A program made the translations under genes and the position numbers. Below the pieces are notes generated by a model. The model was not told the DNA's origin. It did not search any database and saw nothing but the letters and a program-made list of their open reading frames with translations. Shown in pieces: positions 9,803-19,680 of a DNA stretch of 64,000 nucleotides; position 1 is the stretch's first letter; every line of letters starts with the position of its first letter. This stretch comes from Loktanella salsilacus. GTDB lineage: Bacteria; Pseudomonadota; Alphaproteobacteria; Rhodobacterales; Rhodobacteraceae. Where the stretch lies: positions 62,001-126,000 of the forward strand of contig NZ_FOTF01000003.1 in NCBI RefSeq assembly GCF_900114485.1, written 5' to 3'.

Positions 9803-11295
9803 GCGATCTTGCCATCGGGATCACATCCTTTCCCGCCCTGCTGCTGCTCATCTTTTTGCGCGTGCCGATCGGATTGGCGATGTTTCTGGCCGGGCTGGTC
9901 GGATTGATCCTTGTAACAGGGGACACAACAATCCCCTTTGCGCGGCTGAAATCCGAAACCTTCACCACCTTTTCCAGCTATTCTTTGTCGATCATCCCGA
10001 TGTTTCTGCTGATGGGGCATTTTGCGACGTTGGGCGGTATGTCTCAGGCGCTATTTAAGGCTGCCGAAGGGTTTCTGGGCCACCGTAAAGGCGGCGTCGC
10101 GATGGCTGCGATTGGTGCCTGCGCCGGCTTTGGCGCGATCTGCGGGTCATCGCTGGCCACCGCCGCCACCATGAGCCGCGTCGCCCTGCCAGAGCTGCGC
10201 CGCTCCGGCTATGCGGGCGGGTTTGCAACCGCCACGCTGGCAGCCGGTGGCACGCTGGGCATCCTGATCCCGCCGTCTATCGTGCTGGTGATCTACGCCA
10301 TCCTGACAGAGCAGAACATCGCCAAACTCTTCCTCGCGGCCTTCATCCCCGGCATCCTCGCCGCCTTAGGCTATGTCTTGGTCATCTCGCTTTATGTGCG
10401 CCTTTACCCCGGCAACGCAGGCACGCGCCCGCGCGCCGCGTGGCGCGCACGGCTACGCGGCGTTTGGGATGTCTGGCCCGTGCTGATCGTCTTTGCCCTT
10501 GTGGTCGGCGGCATCTACGCAGGCTGGTTTACCCCAACCGAAGGCGCTGCCGTTGGCGCGCTGGGCACAGGCGCGATCGCTTGGGCCAATGGCGGGCTGT
10601 CTTGGGACAGCTTGGGCGAAAGCTTTATGGTGACCGCGCGGTCCACCGCGATGATCTTTTTCATCGTGCTGGGGGCTGCGTTTTATAACGGCTTCTTGGC
10701 GTTGACGCAGGTGCCACAGGAAATCGCGCTCTGGGTCGTGGATCAGGGGCTGTCGCCACTTTTGGTTCTGGCACTGATCCTTGTTTTCTACCTTTTGCTC
10801 GGCTGCCTGATGGACAGCCTGTCGATGATCCTGCTGACCATCCCGATCTTTTGGCCGGTCATGCAGGGCCTCGATTTCGGCTTTGTCAGCCTTATTGATC
10901 TCCAAAGCGCACGCCTGTCAGATCTAGTTCAAAGCGGCGCGCAGATCGCACCCGATGTGCTGGCGCAGGCGCAGGCCGCCCTGGCGCAAGGCATAGAGCT
11001 GACGCGCGCGCAAATGAACGACATTGGCCTGCGCGGCGCGACCGAAGGTGCGCTGTCGCGTATCAATACCGAACAGGTCGCAATCTGGTTCGGTATCCTC
11101 GTCCTGATCGTGGTCGAGGTGGGGTTAATCACGCCGCCGGTAGGTATGAACCTGTTCATTATCAATACGATGGACCGCACCACGCCTATGGCAGAAACCT
11201 ACCGCGCCGTGCTGTTCTTCGTTGCCTCCGATCTGGTGCGCGTTGTCCTGCTCGTGCTGTTTCCGGTCATCACGCTCGCGCTGATCCCGTGGTAA
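9799..11295 (+). CDS. dctM: TRAP transporter large permease subunit (DctM family)
   Basis: Ion-coupled transport subunit with many spans, 498 residues. It starts with TTG overlapping the dctQ stop (TTGA), so translation is coupled. Family landmarks are GACAGFGAICGSSLATAATM, GGTLGILIPPSIVLVIYA, GCLMDSLSMILLTIPIFWPV and VGLITPPVGMNLF. DctM proteins are usually about 430 residues; the extra length here is an insertion of roughly 65 residues (about 363-428) between the span ending FWPVMQGL and the one starting AIWFGIL, rich in Ala, Gln and Leu and probably helical. Confidence 0.92.
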   Translation: MSDLAIGITSFPALLLLIFLRVPIGLAMFLAGLVGLILVTGDTTIPFARLKSETFTTFSSYSLSIIPMFLLMGHFATLGGMSQALFKAAEGFLGHRKGGVAMAAIGACAGFGAICGSSLATAATMSRVALPELRRSGYAGGFATATLAAGGTLGILIPPSIVLVIYAILTEQNIAKLFLAAFIPGILAALGYVLVISLYVRLYPGNAGTRPRAAWRARLRGVWDVWPVLIVFALVVGGIYAGWFTPTEGAAVGALGTGAIAWANGGLSWDSLGESFMVTARSTAMIFFIVLGAAFYNGFLALTQVPQEIALWVVDQGLSPLLVLALILVFYLLLGCLMDSLSMILLTIPIFWPVMQGLDFGFVSLIDLQSARLSDLVQSGAQIAPDVLAQAQAALAQGIELTRAQMNDIGLRGATEGALSRINTEQVAIWFGILVLIVVEVGLITPPVGMNLFIINTMDRTTPMAETYRAVLFFVASDLVRVVLLVLFPVITLALIPW

Positions 11296-11728
11296 GTCGC
11301 CCAAAGGCGATCTGATCGCCTCGTTCGAATTGGGCCGCCGTGGATCACGGCTCGCTGGTGATCGGCACTGCGTGGACGATTCGCAGTAAATGCCGCGCCT
11401 TACTTTGCTATTGCGTCTGCGCGCGCAGACGCACCTCGGCAGCCTGCCTTTCAGTGTGCCGGGGCCCGTAAACGCCTGCGACAAACAATCTTTCAATCCG
11501 TATAGGGCGCGGTCGCACCGCCAGCGCAGTTTCACGACTGTTCCGCTTATGTTTTTGAAGTTTAGATGAGTTTTTTCTCTTCTTAAGGCGTGGCGTGCCA
11601 ACGCGTTGCATGGTTGCGCGTGTGGATCGCGCGAAAATTCTCAAACAGGTTCAGGTCAAATTAAGGAATCTGCCGGATGGTCCAGTCAAGGATGGCACCT
11701 CGCCATAAGTTAAACGGAGCGTTCGCCC
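11296..11728 (+). other. 433-base gene-free stretch before the chemotaxis cluster
   Basis: No convincing gene is visible on either strand. It contains a weak dyad just after dctM (AGGCGAT / ATCGCCT, 11305-11321), a 22-base perfect palindrome (11412-11433, listed separately), and an AT-rich section with T-tracts (about 11540-11590). The promoter of the che cluster is presumably here, but no clean sigma-70 pair stands out. The last 20 bases hold the ribosome-binding site (GGAG) of the Cache-protein gene. Confidence 0.6.
11412..11433. promoter_or_regulatory. 22-base perfect palindrome, possible operator or terminator stem
   Basis: Two 11-base arms, TGCGTCTGCGC and its exact reverse complement, abut with no spacer. 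It lies 117 bases after dctM and about 300 bases before the first che-cluster gene. As RNA it could fold into a 9-bp stem with a GCGC loop, but there is no following T-run, so a DNA-binding site is at least as likely. Function is unknown. Confidence 0.45.
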
Positions 11729-12292
11729 ATGAAACCTTACAATCTGATCTTGGCTTTTGGATTGACCATCAGTGCGGTGCCCGCCACCGCAGCTGAAAAT
11801 GACTATAAGGCCTTCGCAGACCAGCAGGCTGCGGCTTTCATGGCCAATACACTCGTCCAAGATGCGCTTGCCGCCAACAATTCAGCGCATGCCGCCTATA
11901 CAGAAGCCGACATTCTGGCATTGGATAGCCAGTGGCGCGAACAGCTCAACCTTAGCAACAGTCCCCTTATCGCGCAGATTAACAGCGCCCCAGTCTCTGA
12001 TTACCTAAGGCAGGTCGTGGCGGATTCTGATGGCGCAATCGTCGAGATTATTTTGATGGATAATGTCGGTCTAAACGCCGGGATTAGCGCGATCACATCT
12101 GATTTCTGGCAGGGCGACGAAGATAAGTTCTTAAAAACATATACCGTTGGTGCCGGTTCGATTCACGCCGGAGACGTGGAATTGGATGAATCATCCGGCA
12201 TTTATGTGATGCAAGTCTCTATTCCCATTTTAGATCCAAGCGGCCAGCTGGTTGGTGCCGCAACTTTTAGCCTTGATGCTGAACGGCTGTAA
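11729..12292 (+). CDS. Secreted Cache/PDC-type sensory protein next to a chemoreceptor
   Basis: A 187-residue protein with a signal peptide ([20 protein letters not shown], cleavage near ATAA) and no other membrane span, so it should be periplasmic. The C-terminal half has the order typical of Cache (PDC) ligand-binding folds: [22 protein letters not shown], then [11 protein letters not shown], a conserved Gly, [15 protein letters not shown] and [10 protein letters not shown]. Cache domains normally sit inside receptors; here one is encoded as a free protein 44 bases upstream of a chemoreceptor gene. I infer that it presents a ligand to that receptor. The ligand is unknown. Confidence 0.7.
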   Translation: MKPYNLILAFGLTISAVPATAAENDYKAFADQQAAAFMANTLVQDALAANNSAHAAYTEADILALDSQWREQLNLSNSPLIAQINSAPVSDYLRQVVADSDGAIVEIILMDNVGLNAGISAITSDFWQGDEDKFLKTYTVGAGSIHAGDVELDESSGIYVMQVSIPILDPSGQLVGAATFSLDAERL

Positions 12293-12336
12293 TTAAACCC
12301 ACTCATCCAGTTGCACCGAAAGCAAAAGGACCGACC

Positions 12337-14898
12337 ATGGTATCCAGCTTCATCAATAATACGTCGCTCACAGTTAAGGTGACTATTCTTGCGATATTCT
12401 CGGTCCTGGCGACCAGCGCCACGCTTAGTGTTCTATTTGGTGTAAGTAGCACCAATTTAACGCGGCAGCTTGTTCTGCAAAGTGGTGTAGGCGAAGCGGA
12501 ACTGTTGGGAAATGTCCTTTACGGCCCCACGCGCTTCGATGACGCGGCAGCAGCAAGTCAACTTCTCGAATCCACTATGAACAGCTCGAATGGCGCAGCC
12601 GTTGGTGCCGTAGTTGTAAAGCTTGATGGGACTACAGTTACAGTCAATGGAACACATGCGGCTGACTTGGATGCCTTGGCTGGTGCCATGCAGACCATTC
12701 TTCAACAAGGCGCGGACGGCACGGTTACTGTGGGTAACTACATTTTGGTGCCGATCCGTAAGTCTGGCGCTGATGCTGATGGGGCTGTTGGTCTCTTGGG
12801 TCTCGATTGGCGTGCTGACACAGCAGTTGCCACACTTGTAGGCGCAGAAAAGCAGGCGCTGCTTTACTCGGTCGTTGTTGCTGCCATCGTCATCGGCCTT
12901 GTCATTCTCGGTTCTCGGTATTTGATTATCCGTCCACTCAATGTTCAGCGCGACACGATCCAGCGGATTAGCCAGGGCGAACTGCAGGCGGCGGTGCAGC
13001 AAGGGGACCGCAACGACGAAATCGGCGAGATTGCGCGGTCTACCGACGATCTACGTCAAAAACTGCTCGTCGCCGCCGCAGATCAAAAGGATGCAGCCTA
13101 CAAAGGGGTTGCATTCACCGCAGCGTCCTCTGCCATGATGATGACCTGCGCCGAATACAGAATTAGATATGTCAACCCGGCGATGATCGATCTTCTCGGG
13201 AAGTTTAAAGAATTTATTCCGCAGCTTTCTGATGGTGTGACGATCGAAAAGATCACCAATATGAGCCTCGATGATTTCCACAGCAATGGCACTCAAATAC
13301 GTTCAAGACTGCAAGGAATGGGTGATCAATCAATTAATGTAATGATTGCCTTCGGCGACTCGCGTGTTTCTCTGCGTCTTTCTCAAGTGCTAGACAAAGA
13401 CGGCCAAGGTATTGGGATCATTATGGAATGGTCCGACATTACGGCCGAATGGTTGAACGATGCAATCTTGCAAGGTCTCGACAATCAGCAGCTACGCGCG
13501 GATTTCGATACCTACGGTCGTATCATCTCGGCAAACGTAAATATGTGCCAAGCTCTTGGTGCGACGAGAAAGGATATCGCCGACCGCGACCTCTCGACTT
13601 TTATCCTTGAAGGCGAAGCCGATGAACCGTCTGCTGAAGCCATAAAGTCGCTCGCCGCAGAGAAGGGTTTGTTTGCAGGTCGATTGGCACTCGTCGCGGT
13701 AGATGGTAAAAAAATTATCGCAGATGGAAGTTTGAGCTGTGTGCGCGATGGTGCTGGTGCACCAGTTCGCTACATCCTTCTGGTGCGGGATGTAACTGAA
13801 GCTGAAAATGAAATTTCAGAAGCGCGAGCATCGCGCAGGGCCGCTCAGAAAAACCAAACGATGGTTGTTGATGCACTGCGTATTGGCCTTCGCCAGCTAA
13901 GCGATGGTGACCTAACAGCTTCGATTAGTGCCGCATTTCCAACTGAATACGAAGACCTACGAACTGATTACAACGGTGCGGTTAATACCTTGTCCGAGGC
14001 TATAAGAGGCGTTGTTGAAAACGCGGACAATATATCAAACGAAGCCCGTGACATTTCTAGCAATACTGACAGCCTGTCACGCCGGACGGAAACAACGGCG
14101 GCTACCTTGGAACAAACAGCCGCAGCGTTGAACGAGTTGACGCTTTCGATCCGCGATACGGCGCAAGGTGCAAAGGATGCAGACAGTGCCGTACGCGAGG
14201 CTAAAAAGAATGCCGAGCAAAGCGGTCAAGTCGTTCTGGAAACCGTATCTGCCATGGACCAGATTGCCGATAGTTCTGGACGAATCACGTCAATCATCAA
14301 AGTGATCGACGATATTGCGTTTCAAACGAACCTCCTTGCGCTGAATGCTGGAGTAGAGGCGGCCAGGGCGGGGGACGCCGGCCGCGGTTTCGCGGTCGTC
14401 GCATCAGAAGTCCGAGCTCTCGCTCAGCGTTCATCTGATGCCGCAAGAGAAATTAATGGTCTGATCGACAAGAGCGGTAGTCAGGTCAAATTAGGGGTTG
14501 ATTTGGTCGGTCGAACGGGAGGTGCCCTTCAGCAAATTGTTGAATCAGTATCAAGGATTTCAGGACTTATATCGACAATTGCTGAGTCTTCGCTTTTGCA
14601 GTCTTCAAATCTAAACGAGATAAATAGCTCTCTCAATCAACTGGACCAATCTACTCAACAGAACGCAGCTCGCCTCGAGGAGACAACAGCGGCTAGTGAA
14701 AGTTTGCGAAAGGACGCCGTAACGCTCGTAGAAACCGCATCCTACTTCAAATTGGCAGGCGGCGAGGTCGGAGTGAGAAGTGATAACCCAGTAGTTCCGT
14801 TTCGGGCTAGGCCAAGAACGTCGGTGCCGACTAAAGCCGCCGCGGCATTATCTCAATCTGCTGACGTAGGCGTTGCAGCCGGCTGGGAGGATTTTTAA
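12337..14898 (+). CDS. Methyl-accepting chemotaxis protein with PAS domains and CheR-tether pentapeptide
   Basis: Chemoreceptor of 853 residues. A membrane span lies at about 12-35, a periplasmic region of about 130 residues follows, and the second span is near 170-195, followed by HAMP ([15 protein letters not shown]). Two PAS-like segments follow at about 250-370 and 375-490. The adaptation helices start near 585 ([16 protein letters not shown]). The signalling tip is at about 659-700 ([39 protein letters not shown]). The protein ends GWEDF, matching the C-terminal pentapeptide type (NWETF) that tethers CheR in enteric receptors. It probably receives input from the Cache protein upstream. 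GC content is lower than in flanking genes. Confidence 0.93.
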   Translation: MVSSFINNTSLTVKVTILAIFSVLATSATLSVLFGVSSTNLTRQLVLQSGVGEAELLGNVLYGPTRFDDAAAASQLLESTMNSSNGAAVGAVVVKLDGTTVTVNGTHAADLDALAGAMQTILQQGADGTVTVGNYILVPIRKSGADADGAVGLLGLDWRADTAVATLVGAEKQALLYSVVVAAIVIGLVILGSRYLIIRPLNVQRDTIQRISQGELQAAVQQGDRNDEIGEIARSTDDLRQKLLVAAADQKDAAYKGVAFTAASSAMMMTCAEYRIRYVNPAMIDLLGKFKEFIPQLSDGVTIEKITNMSLDDFHSNGTQIRSRLQGMGDQSINVMIAFGDSRVSLRLSQVLDKDGQGIGIIMEWSDITAEWLNDAILQGLDNQQLRADFDTYGRIISANVNMCQALGATRKDIADRDLSTFILEGEADEPSAEAIKSLAAEKGLFAGRLALVAVDGKKIIADGSLSCVRDGAGAPVRYILLVRDVTEAENEISEARASRRAAQKNQTMVVDALRIGLRQLSDGDLTASISAAFPTEYEDLRTDYNGAVNTLSEAIRGVVENADNISNEARDISSNTDSLSRRTETTAATLEQTAAALNELTLSIRDTAQGAKDADSAVREAKKNAEQSGQVVLETVSAMDQIADSSGRITSIIKVIDDIAFQTNLLALNAGVEAARAGDAGRGFAVVASEVRALAQRSSDAAREINGLIDKSGSQVKLGVDLVGRTGGALQQIVESVSRISGLISTIAESSLLQSSNLNEINSSLNQLDQSTQQNAARLEETTAASESLRKDAVTLVETASYFKLAGGEVGVRSDNPVVPFRARPRTSVPTKAAAALSQSADVGVAAGWEDF

Positions 14899-14954
14899 AA
14901 TCGATCTCCTCACTCCGCTCTCTGTCACTATCCAGAAGATGAATTTGAATTATT

Positions 14955-15497
14955 ATGAACAACTCTGAAGCCTCTGAGTCACTATCAGGAGAGACAGTCC
15001 GGCATGTAATTCAAGGATCTCATGTTGTTTCAGAAGATCCTTCAACTGTGTTGACTACAATTCTAGGATCCTGCGTTTCTGCATGTATGTGGGATCCAGT
15101 GGCTGGAATTGGTGGAATGAATCATTTCTTGTTGGCTCGCGGCGCTGATGTCGGGGCGGACGGTCATCGCTATGGGTCTCATGCAATGGAATTGCTGATC
15201 AATGATATGTTGAAGCGTGGGGCGTTACGAAGGCGGCTAAAGGTTAAACTATTTGGAGGGGCCATGATTCAAAATAATTTCGCTCGCATAGGGCGTCAAA
15301 ATGCTGAGTTTGCTCTTCAGTTTGTGAAAGATGAGGAGTTTGATCTTGTCTCGCATAGCCTGCTTGGCACGCAAGCACGAAAAGTCAGGTTTAACCCAAC
15401 AACTGGTAGCGCACAACAAAAGTTTCTTACGGATGTCGAATCTCCACCGATTGTCGAGCCAATTCATGTCGCAGCTGACGACATTACATTCTTCTGA
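14955..15497 (+). CDS. cheD: Chemoreceptor glutamine deamidase CheD
   Basis: CheD deamidates glutamines on receptors and in some species helps dephosphorylate CheY with CheC. The protein has 180 residues, with the catalytic Cys in TILGSCVSACMWDP and the family stretch IGGMNHFLLARG, then YGSHAMELLINDML and KLFGGAMI. The C-terminal tail is longer than in minimal CheD proteins. The start lacks a strong ribosome-binding site. The codons are AT-rich compared with genes outside the cluster. Confidence 0.92.
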   Translation: MNNSEASESLSGETVRHVIQGSHVVSEDPSTVLTTILGSCVSACMWDPVAGIGGMNHFLLARGADVGADGHRYGSHAMELLINDMLKRGALRRRLKVKLFGGAMIQNNFARIGRQNAEFALQFVKDEEFDLVSHSLLGTQARKVRFNPTTGSAQQKFLTDVESPPIVEPIHVAADDITFF

Positions 15498-15508
15498 AGG
15501 ATATTTCT

Positions 15509-15784
15509 ATGACACGTGTAGTTCAACTTCCTGAAAAGCTAGATACATCCGCTGCATCTAAGCTCTTAATTGACATAAGTGCCAATCGAGGCGAGCCATT
15601 GGTTTTAGATGCTTCGTGTGTGCGTAAGATTGGTGCTCTCTGCGGGCATATTTTAATATCAACGATTCTGACTTGGCGTAATGATGGGCAAAATTTGAAA
15701 TTAAGAGATTTTGAAGGGATCGCAAATGATCTTACTTTGCTTGGCTTGAGCGAGAAATTTGAAATTAAGGATGCACATTTATGA
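15509..15784 (+). CDS. STAS-domain protein in the chemotaxis cluster
   Basis: A 91-residue single-domain protein of STAS (anti-anti-sigma) type: LVLDASCVRKIGALCGHILI corresponds to the central strand-helix unit, and an LTLLGLSEKFEI end is typical. A GAAGGA site precedes the ATG and the stop overlaps cheY (ATGA). Similar STAS genes sit beside cheY in alphaproteobacterial che operons, often named cheX or slp. Its precise role is not settled; docking to chemotaxis proteins or phospho-switching at a Ser near the motif are possible. About 40 percent GC by eye. Confidence 0.75.
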   Translation: MTRVVQLPEKLDTSAASKLLIDISANRGEPLVLDASCVRKIGALCGHILISTILTWRNDGQNLKLRDFEGIANDLTLLGLSEKFEIKDAHL

Positions 15785-16149
15785 CTCTTAGAATACTTGC
15801 GATTGATGACTCTCGAACTATTCGGGAAATGCTACGTATGGCATTATGCGCAGCCGGGTTCGACGTTCACTTAGCAAGCGATGGTCAAGAGGGTGTCGAG
15901 ATTCTGGAAAAGGTAGATCCGGATGTTGTGATTACAGATATTAACATGCCAAGAATGAATGGATTCGAAGTTATTGAAGCTATTCGTTCAGGCGGAGGGC
16001 TTCGTGCGCTACCAATTTTAGTATTAACTACAGAAAGCGCACAAGATCTTAAAGATCGCGCTAGAAATGCCGGGGCGACGGGGTGGATCGTGAAGCCTTT
16101 CGATGACGCAAAGCTGATCAGTGCGATCCGCCGTATAGCTGCAATCTGA
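15781..16149 (+). CDS. cheY: Chemotaxis response regulator CheY (first copy)
   Basis: Single receiver domain of 122 residues. The acidic pair is D9/D10, the phospho-acceptor D53 (VVITDINMP), the conserved Thr is in LVLTTES and the lysine K105 is in WIVKPF. It accepts phosphate from CheA and either binds the flagellar switch or acts as a phosphate sink; which of the two CheY proteins does what cannot be told here. It overlaps the STAS gene by 4 bases. Confidence 0.93.
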   Translation: MTLRILAIDDSRTIREMLRMALCAAGFDVHLASDGQEGVEILEKVDPDVVITDINMPRMNGFEVIEAIRSGGGLRALPILVLTTESAQDLKDRARNAGATGWIVKPFDDAKLISAIRRIAAI

Positions 16150-16156
16150 GGTTTGT

Positions 16157-18318
16157 ATGAGTACTTTGGAAGATATTCGCCAGACGTTTTTTCAAGAATG
16201 CGAGGAATTGCTTGAATCTCTAGATGACGGATTGGAGCTGTTAAGGGATGGCTTGGATGAAGGGCAACCCGTTGACAGTGAGGCTGTGAATGCAGTTTTT
16301 CGGTCCGTTCATTCAATAAAGGGCGGCGCTGCGGCATTTGGTTTGGAGCAACTAGTTCGGTTTGCACATCGGTTTGAAACAACCCTTGATGATTTGCGCG
16401 CGCTGCGGCTTGTCTTGTCTTTCGATATTCTTGAGGTTTGCTTGAGGGCCGCGGACCAACTTGCCGAATTAGTTTCCGCAGGCCGTGAAGGTCGAACGCT
16501 GGCGGAGGATGCTGGTGCGCAGACCATTGCTAAGTTAATTTCCTTGTCTGGAGGGGGTGATGTGCCTCCTGCTGATGGCGGTGAGGTTGAGGAGGGGTTG
16601 AATACATACGCGCCGATGCCGCTTAACTTTGACCCTAGCCCTATGCTTGAGTGTGACTCAGATAACAAATCTCTATTTAAGATAAGCTTTGCGGCTCAAC
16701 CCAAGCTATTTATGAACGGTCATGATCCAGTCCATCTCTTCCGTGAATTAAGTGAGCTTGGTGATCTTAGTGTTGAATCTGATTTATCGCGTGTCCCATA
16801 TTTAGATAATATTCGGTATGATGACTGTTCGTTGCAGTGGGTTTTAACCTTACTTACAACTGAAGCGGAGGCTGCCTTATGGGAGGTTTTTGATTTTGTC
16901 GTCGACCTATGTACCGTAGAAATCCAAAAAATCGTTCAGGATGGCGAACCATCAATTCACATTGGTGGATGCACTGCCACGGCCATATCCGCCGAAAATG
17001 TTTCGACAGTTACAGAGGGGCCTAGTGTGCCTCTTGCGGCAGAGGTTGCTTCTTATTCAAATACGCAGAGCTCTAACGCTGAACATGTTGCTAAGGCTGC
17101 GCCGATTGCTGCAAAAGCGACGGTGCGCGTAGACTTAGACCATGTTGATCGCCTCATTAATGTCGTAGGAGAATTGGTTATTAACCAAGCAGTGCTCACT
17201 CAGTGTATAACTGCCGCAGATATTCCGATGACCGCAGCATTGTCTTCTAGCCTTGACGAATTCATGTCATTGGCACGTGAAATTCAGGAGGGCGTGATGT
17301 CAATACGAGCGCAATCCGTGAAGCCGCTATTTCAGCGTATGGCACGCATCGCCAGAGAAGCGGCAGACCTAGCTGGTAAAAATGTACGCTTTGAAACTGA
17401 TGGTGAAGCGACCGAGGTTGATAAGACTGTCATGAAAGACTCGTCGACCCACTAACTCATATTATTCGCAACGCGGTCGATCATGGCTTGGAAACTGAAG
17501 AGGGTCGCACCGCTGCCGGCAAGACCGATCCAGGCACTGTAACTTTGCGAGCAGCTCATCGGTCAGGTCGGGTACTTATTGATGTTTCTGATAATGGTGC
17601 TGGTATTAACCGCGCCCGTGTTTTGAAAATTGCTAAGGACAAAGGTCTTGTTCCTGCAGACGCTGTCTTGCCGGATAGCGAAATTGACAAACTTCTTTTC
17701 TTGCCCGGTTTTTCGACTGCGGCCGAGGTGACTGACCTCTCGGGACGCGGTGTCGGAATGGATGTCGTCCGAAGCTCAATCCAAAAGCTTGGCGGCCGGA
17801 TTAACATTACGTCAGAGCCAGGAGCGGGCACAGTCATGTCGATTAGCTTACCGCTAACGCTCGCGGTGCTAGACGGTATGGTTGTCGATGTCGCAGGGCA
17901 GACCATGGTCGTTCCTATCGCCACGATCGTCGAAACGATACGGCCAGAGGCAGGCGATCTTCATAGGCTCGCTGATGGTATGACGGTCGTAGCCGTAAGG
18001 GGGCGATTTATTCCTGTTGTCGATCTCGGGCACGTTTTCAAATTTCGTGAGGCGACCAAGACCTACAGTGACTTAGTGTATCTACTTGTCGAAAGTGATC
18101 ATCAGCAGATGTGGGCGTTAGCCGTGGACCGTATCCATGATCAACGACAGGTCGTGATTAAGGGGCTTGAAGGCAATTATGGGCATGTCCCCGGTGTGGC
18201 GGCAGCCACCATTCTAGGCGACGGAAAAGTCGCTTTGATTATTGATCCTGAAGAAGCTGTACAGCGCACGGACGCTGACCAGCCCGTGCCCGACCACTCT
18301 CAATTGAAGGACTGTTAA
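16157..18318 (+). pseudogene. cheA: Chemotaxis histidine kinase CheA, split by a one-base frameshift
   Basis: Full-length CheA is recognisable over two frames. The first (16157-17455) holds the Hpt domain with H52 (FRSVHSIKGGAAAFG), a variable linker, the dimerisation helices and the start of the ATPase, then runs into a stop after MKDSSTH. One base later in phase (from 17440) the protein continues LVDPLTHIIRNAVDHGLE (N box), DNGAGINRARV (G1), GRGVGMDVV (G2) and the CheW-like P5 domain, to 18318. Counting against other CheA proteins, exactly one base is missing at about 17435-17440, beside an AAA run. No slippery heptamer is present. The kinase is inactive unless the base is a sequencing error. 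Joined, it would be about 720 residues. Confidence 0.88.
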
Positions 18319-18321
18319 GCA

Positions 18322-18792
18322 ATGCAAGCAAATGTGAAAACATTGCCTGATGACGAACGCGAGCTTGTGACATTTCGCGTTGGAGAGCAGGATTTCTGTA
18401 TCGATATTATTTATGTGCGCGAAATTCGAAGTTGGACGCCGGCAACTGTTTTACCACATGCACCAGATTACGTTCTGGGTGTGATTAATTTGCGAGGGGC
18501 AATTGTCCCAATTGTGGACTTGGCGCGCAGACTCGGTTTGCCAAAAACAATGTTAGGGGATCGGCATGTCATCGTTATTGCCGTAGTGGCAGATCAAACG
18601 GTCGGTTTCTTGGTCGATGCCGTATCAGATATTATTGGGGTGGCACCAAGTGCGATACAGCCGACCCCCGATGTGACTGCGCAGACGACCCGGATGTTTA
18701 TTCGTGGCGTGATCGCTTTGGAAGACCGAATGCTCCGGCTGATTGATATCAGCGCAGTGCTGCCACCTCTGGTAGAACAGGCCGCATCATGA
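18322..18792 (+). CDS. cheW: Chemotaxis coupling protein CheW
   Basis: Adaptor that links CheA to receptors, 156 residues. It shows the CheW fold motifs [40 protein letters not shown] and [14 protein letters not shown]. It starts 3 bases after the cheA stop and overlaps cheR by 4 bases, so it belongs to one transcription unit. Codon use is closer to the GC-rich norm than in the upstream half of the cluster. Confidence 0.94.
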   Translation: MQANVKTLPDDERELVTFRVGEQDFCIDIIYVREIRSWTPATVLPHAPDYVLGVINLRGAIVPIVDLARRLGLPKTMLGDRHVIVIAVVADQTVGFLVDAVSDIIGVAPSAIQPTPDVTAQTTRMFIRGVIALEDRMLRLIDISAVLPPLVEQAAS

Positions 18793-19649
18793 CATCAATG
18801 TCGCAGGTTTATTCGGCTGCCGAAAGCGCACTGACATGCGACGATGCAAGTTTTCGCGCAATCGCCGATATTTTGCGGCGCGAAACAGGCATCAATTTAC
18901 CCGCTGATAACAGCTCCCTCGTTGTCTCGCGGTTGATCAAGCAGTTGCGTCGTCTCAAGCTTTCGACTTTTGCCGAATATGTTCGTTGGATTGAACAATC
19001 AGCCCACCAAGATGATCGGGCGATTATGATTTCATCCCTGACAACGAATACGACGCACTTTTACCGCGAAGGATATCACTTTGACTTTTTTGTGAGGGAT
19101 ACACTTCCGAAATTGAAAAAAATGGCCGGGCAGGGCACGCGGATTCGGCTTTGGTCTGCAGGCTGTTCGAGTGGAGAAGAGGTCTATAGTCTTGCCGCAA
19201 CTTTGCTGCATCACTGGCCAGAAGTGGCGCTCGCCGATGTGCGGATTCTTGCGACAGACATAAGCGCCGATGCTTTGAATACGGCCAAAGAAGCAAGCTA
19301 TCCGCGTGAAAAACTCGAGTCCGTACCGGAAGACGTGCGAGCGTTGATGTTGCGAGACGCCGATCCAGCTGATGCCATGGTCACAATGCCAGATGCTGTG
19401 CGCGCGTTGGTGTCCGTGCGGTATCTGAACTTTATTGAGCCTTGGCCGACCAGAGGTCCATTTCAGGCAATCCTATGTCGAAACGTTGCGATCTACATGG
19501 ATGACGCTGTGCAAGAACATATTTTCACGGGCCTCGTCGATCAACTGGCTCCACAAGGCGTATTGTTCATCGGCCATTCTGAGAGGTTGCCGCCAAAACT
19601 CGCCGAGAAGATGACGTTAGTCGATCGCACGACTTTTCGCCGGACCTAA
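18789..19649 (+). CDS. cheR: Chemoreceptor methyltransferase CheR
   Basis: Transfers methyl groups from S-adenosylmethionine to receptor glutamates. The protein has 286 residues, with the N-terminal helical domain ([17 protein letters not shown]), the SAM-binding motif [29 protein letters not shown], and [12 protein letters not shown]. The GWEDF tail of the receptor at 12337-14898 is a plausible tether for it. The matching methylesterase cheB is not in this cluster. Confidence 0.94.
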   Translation: MTSMSQVYSAAESALTCDDASFRAIADILRRETGINLPADNSSLVVSRLIKQLRRLKLSTFAEYVRWIEQSAHQDDRAIMISSLTTNTTHFYREGYHFDFFVRDTLPKLKKMAGQGTRIRLWSAGCSSGEEVYSLAATLLHHWPEVALADVRILATDISADALNTAKEASYPREKLESVPEDVRALMLRDADPADAMVTMPDAVRALVSVRYLNFIEPWPTRGPFQAILCRNVAIYMDDAVQEHIFTGLVDQLAPQGVLFIGHSERLPPKLAEKMTLVDRTTFRRT

Positions 19650-19680
19650 CACCTGATGCCCCAATAATAACGGAGGACCG

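Noticed and set aside
17432-17445. Programmed ribosomal frameshift in cheA
   Set aside because: No X-XXY-YYZ slippery heptamer, stimulatory hairpin or internal Shine-Dalgarno at the right distance; a deletion or sequencing error is simpler.
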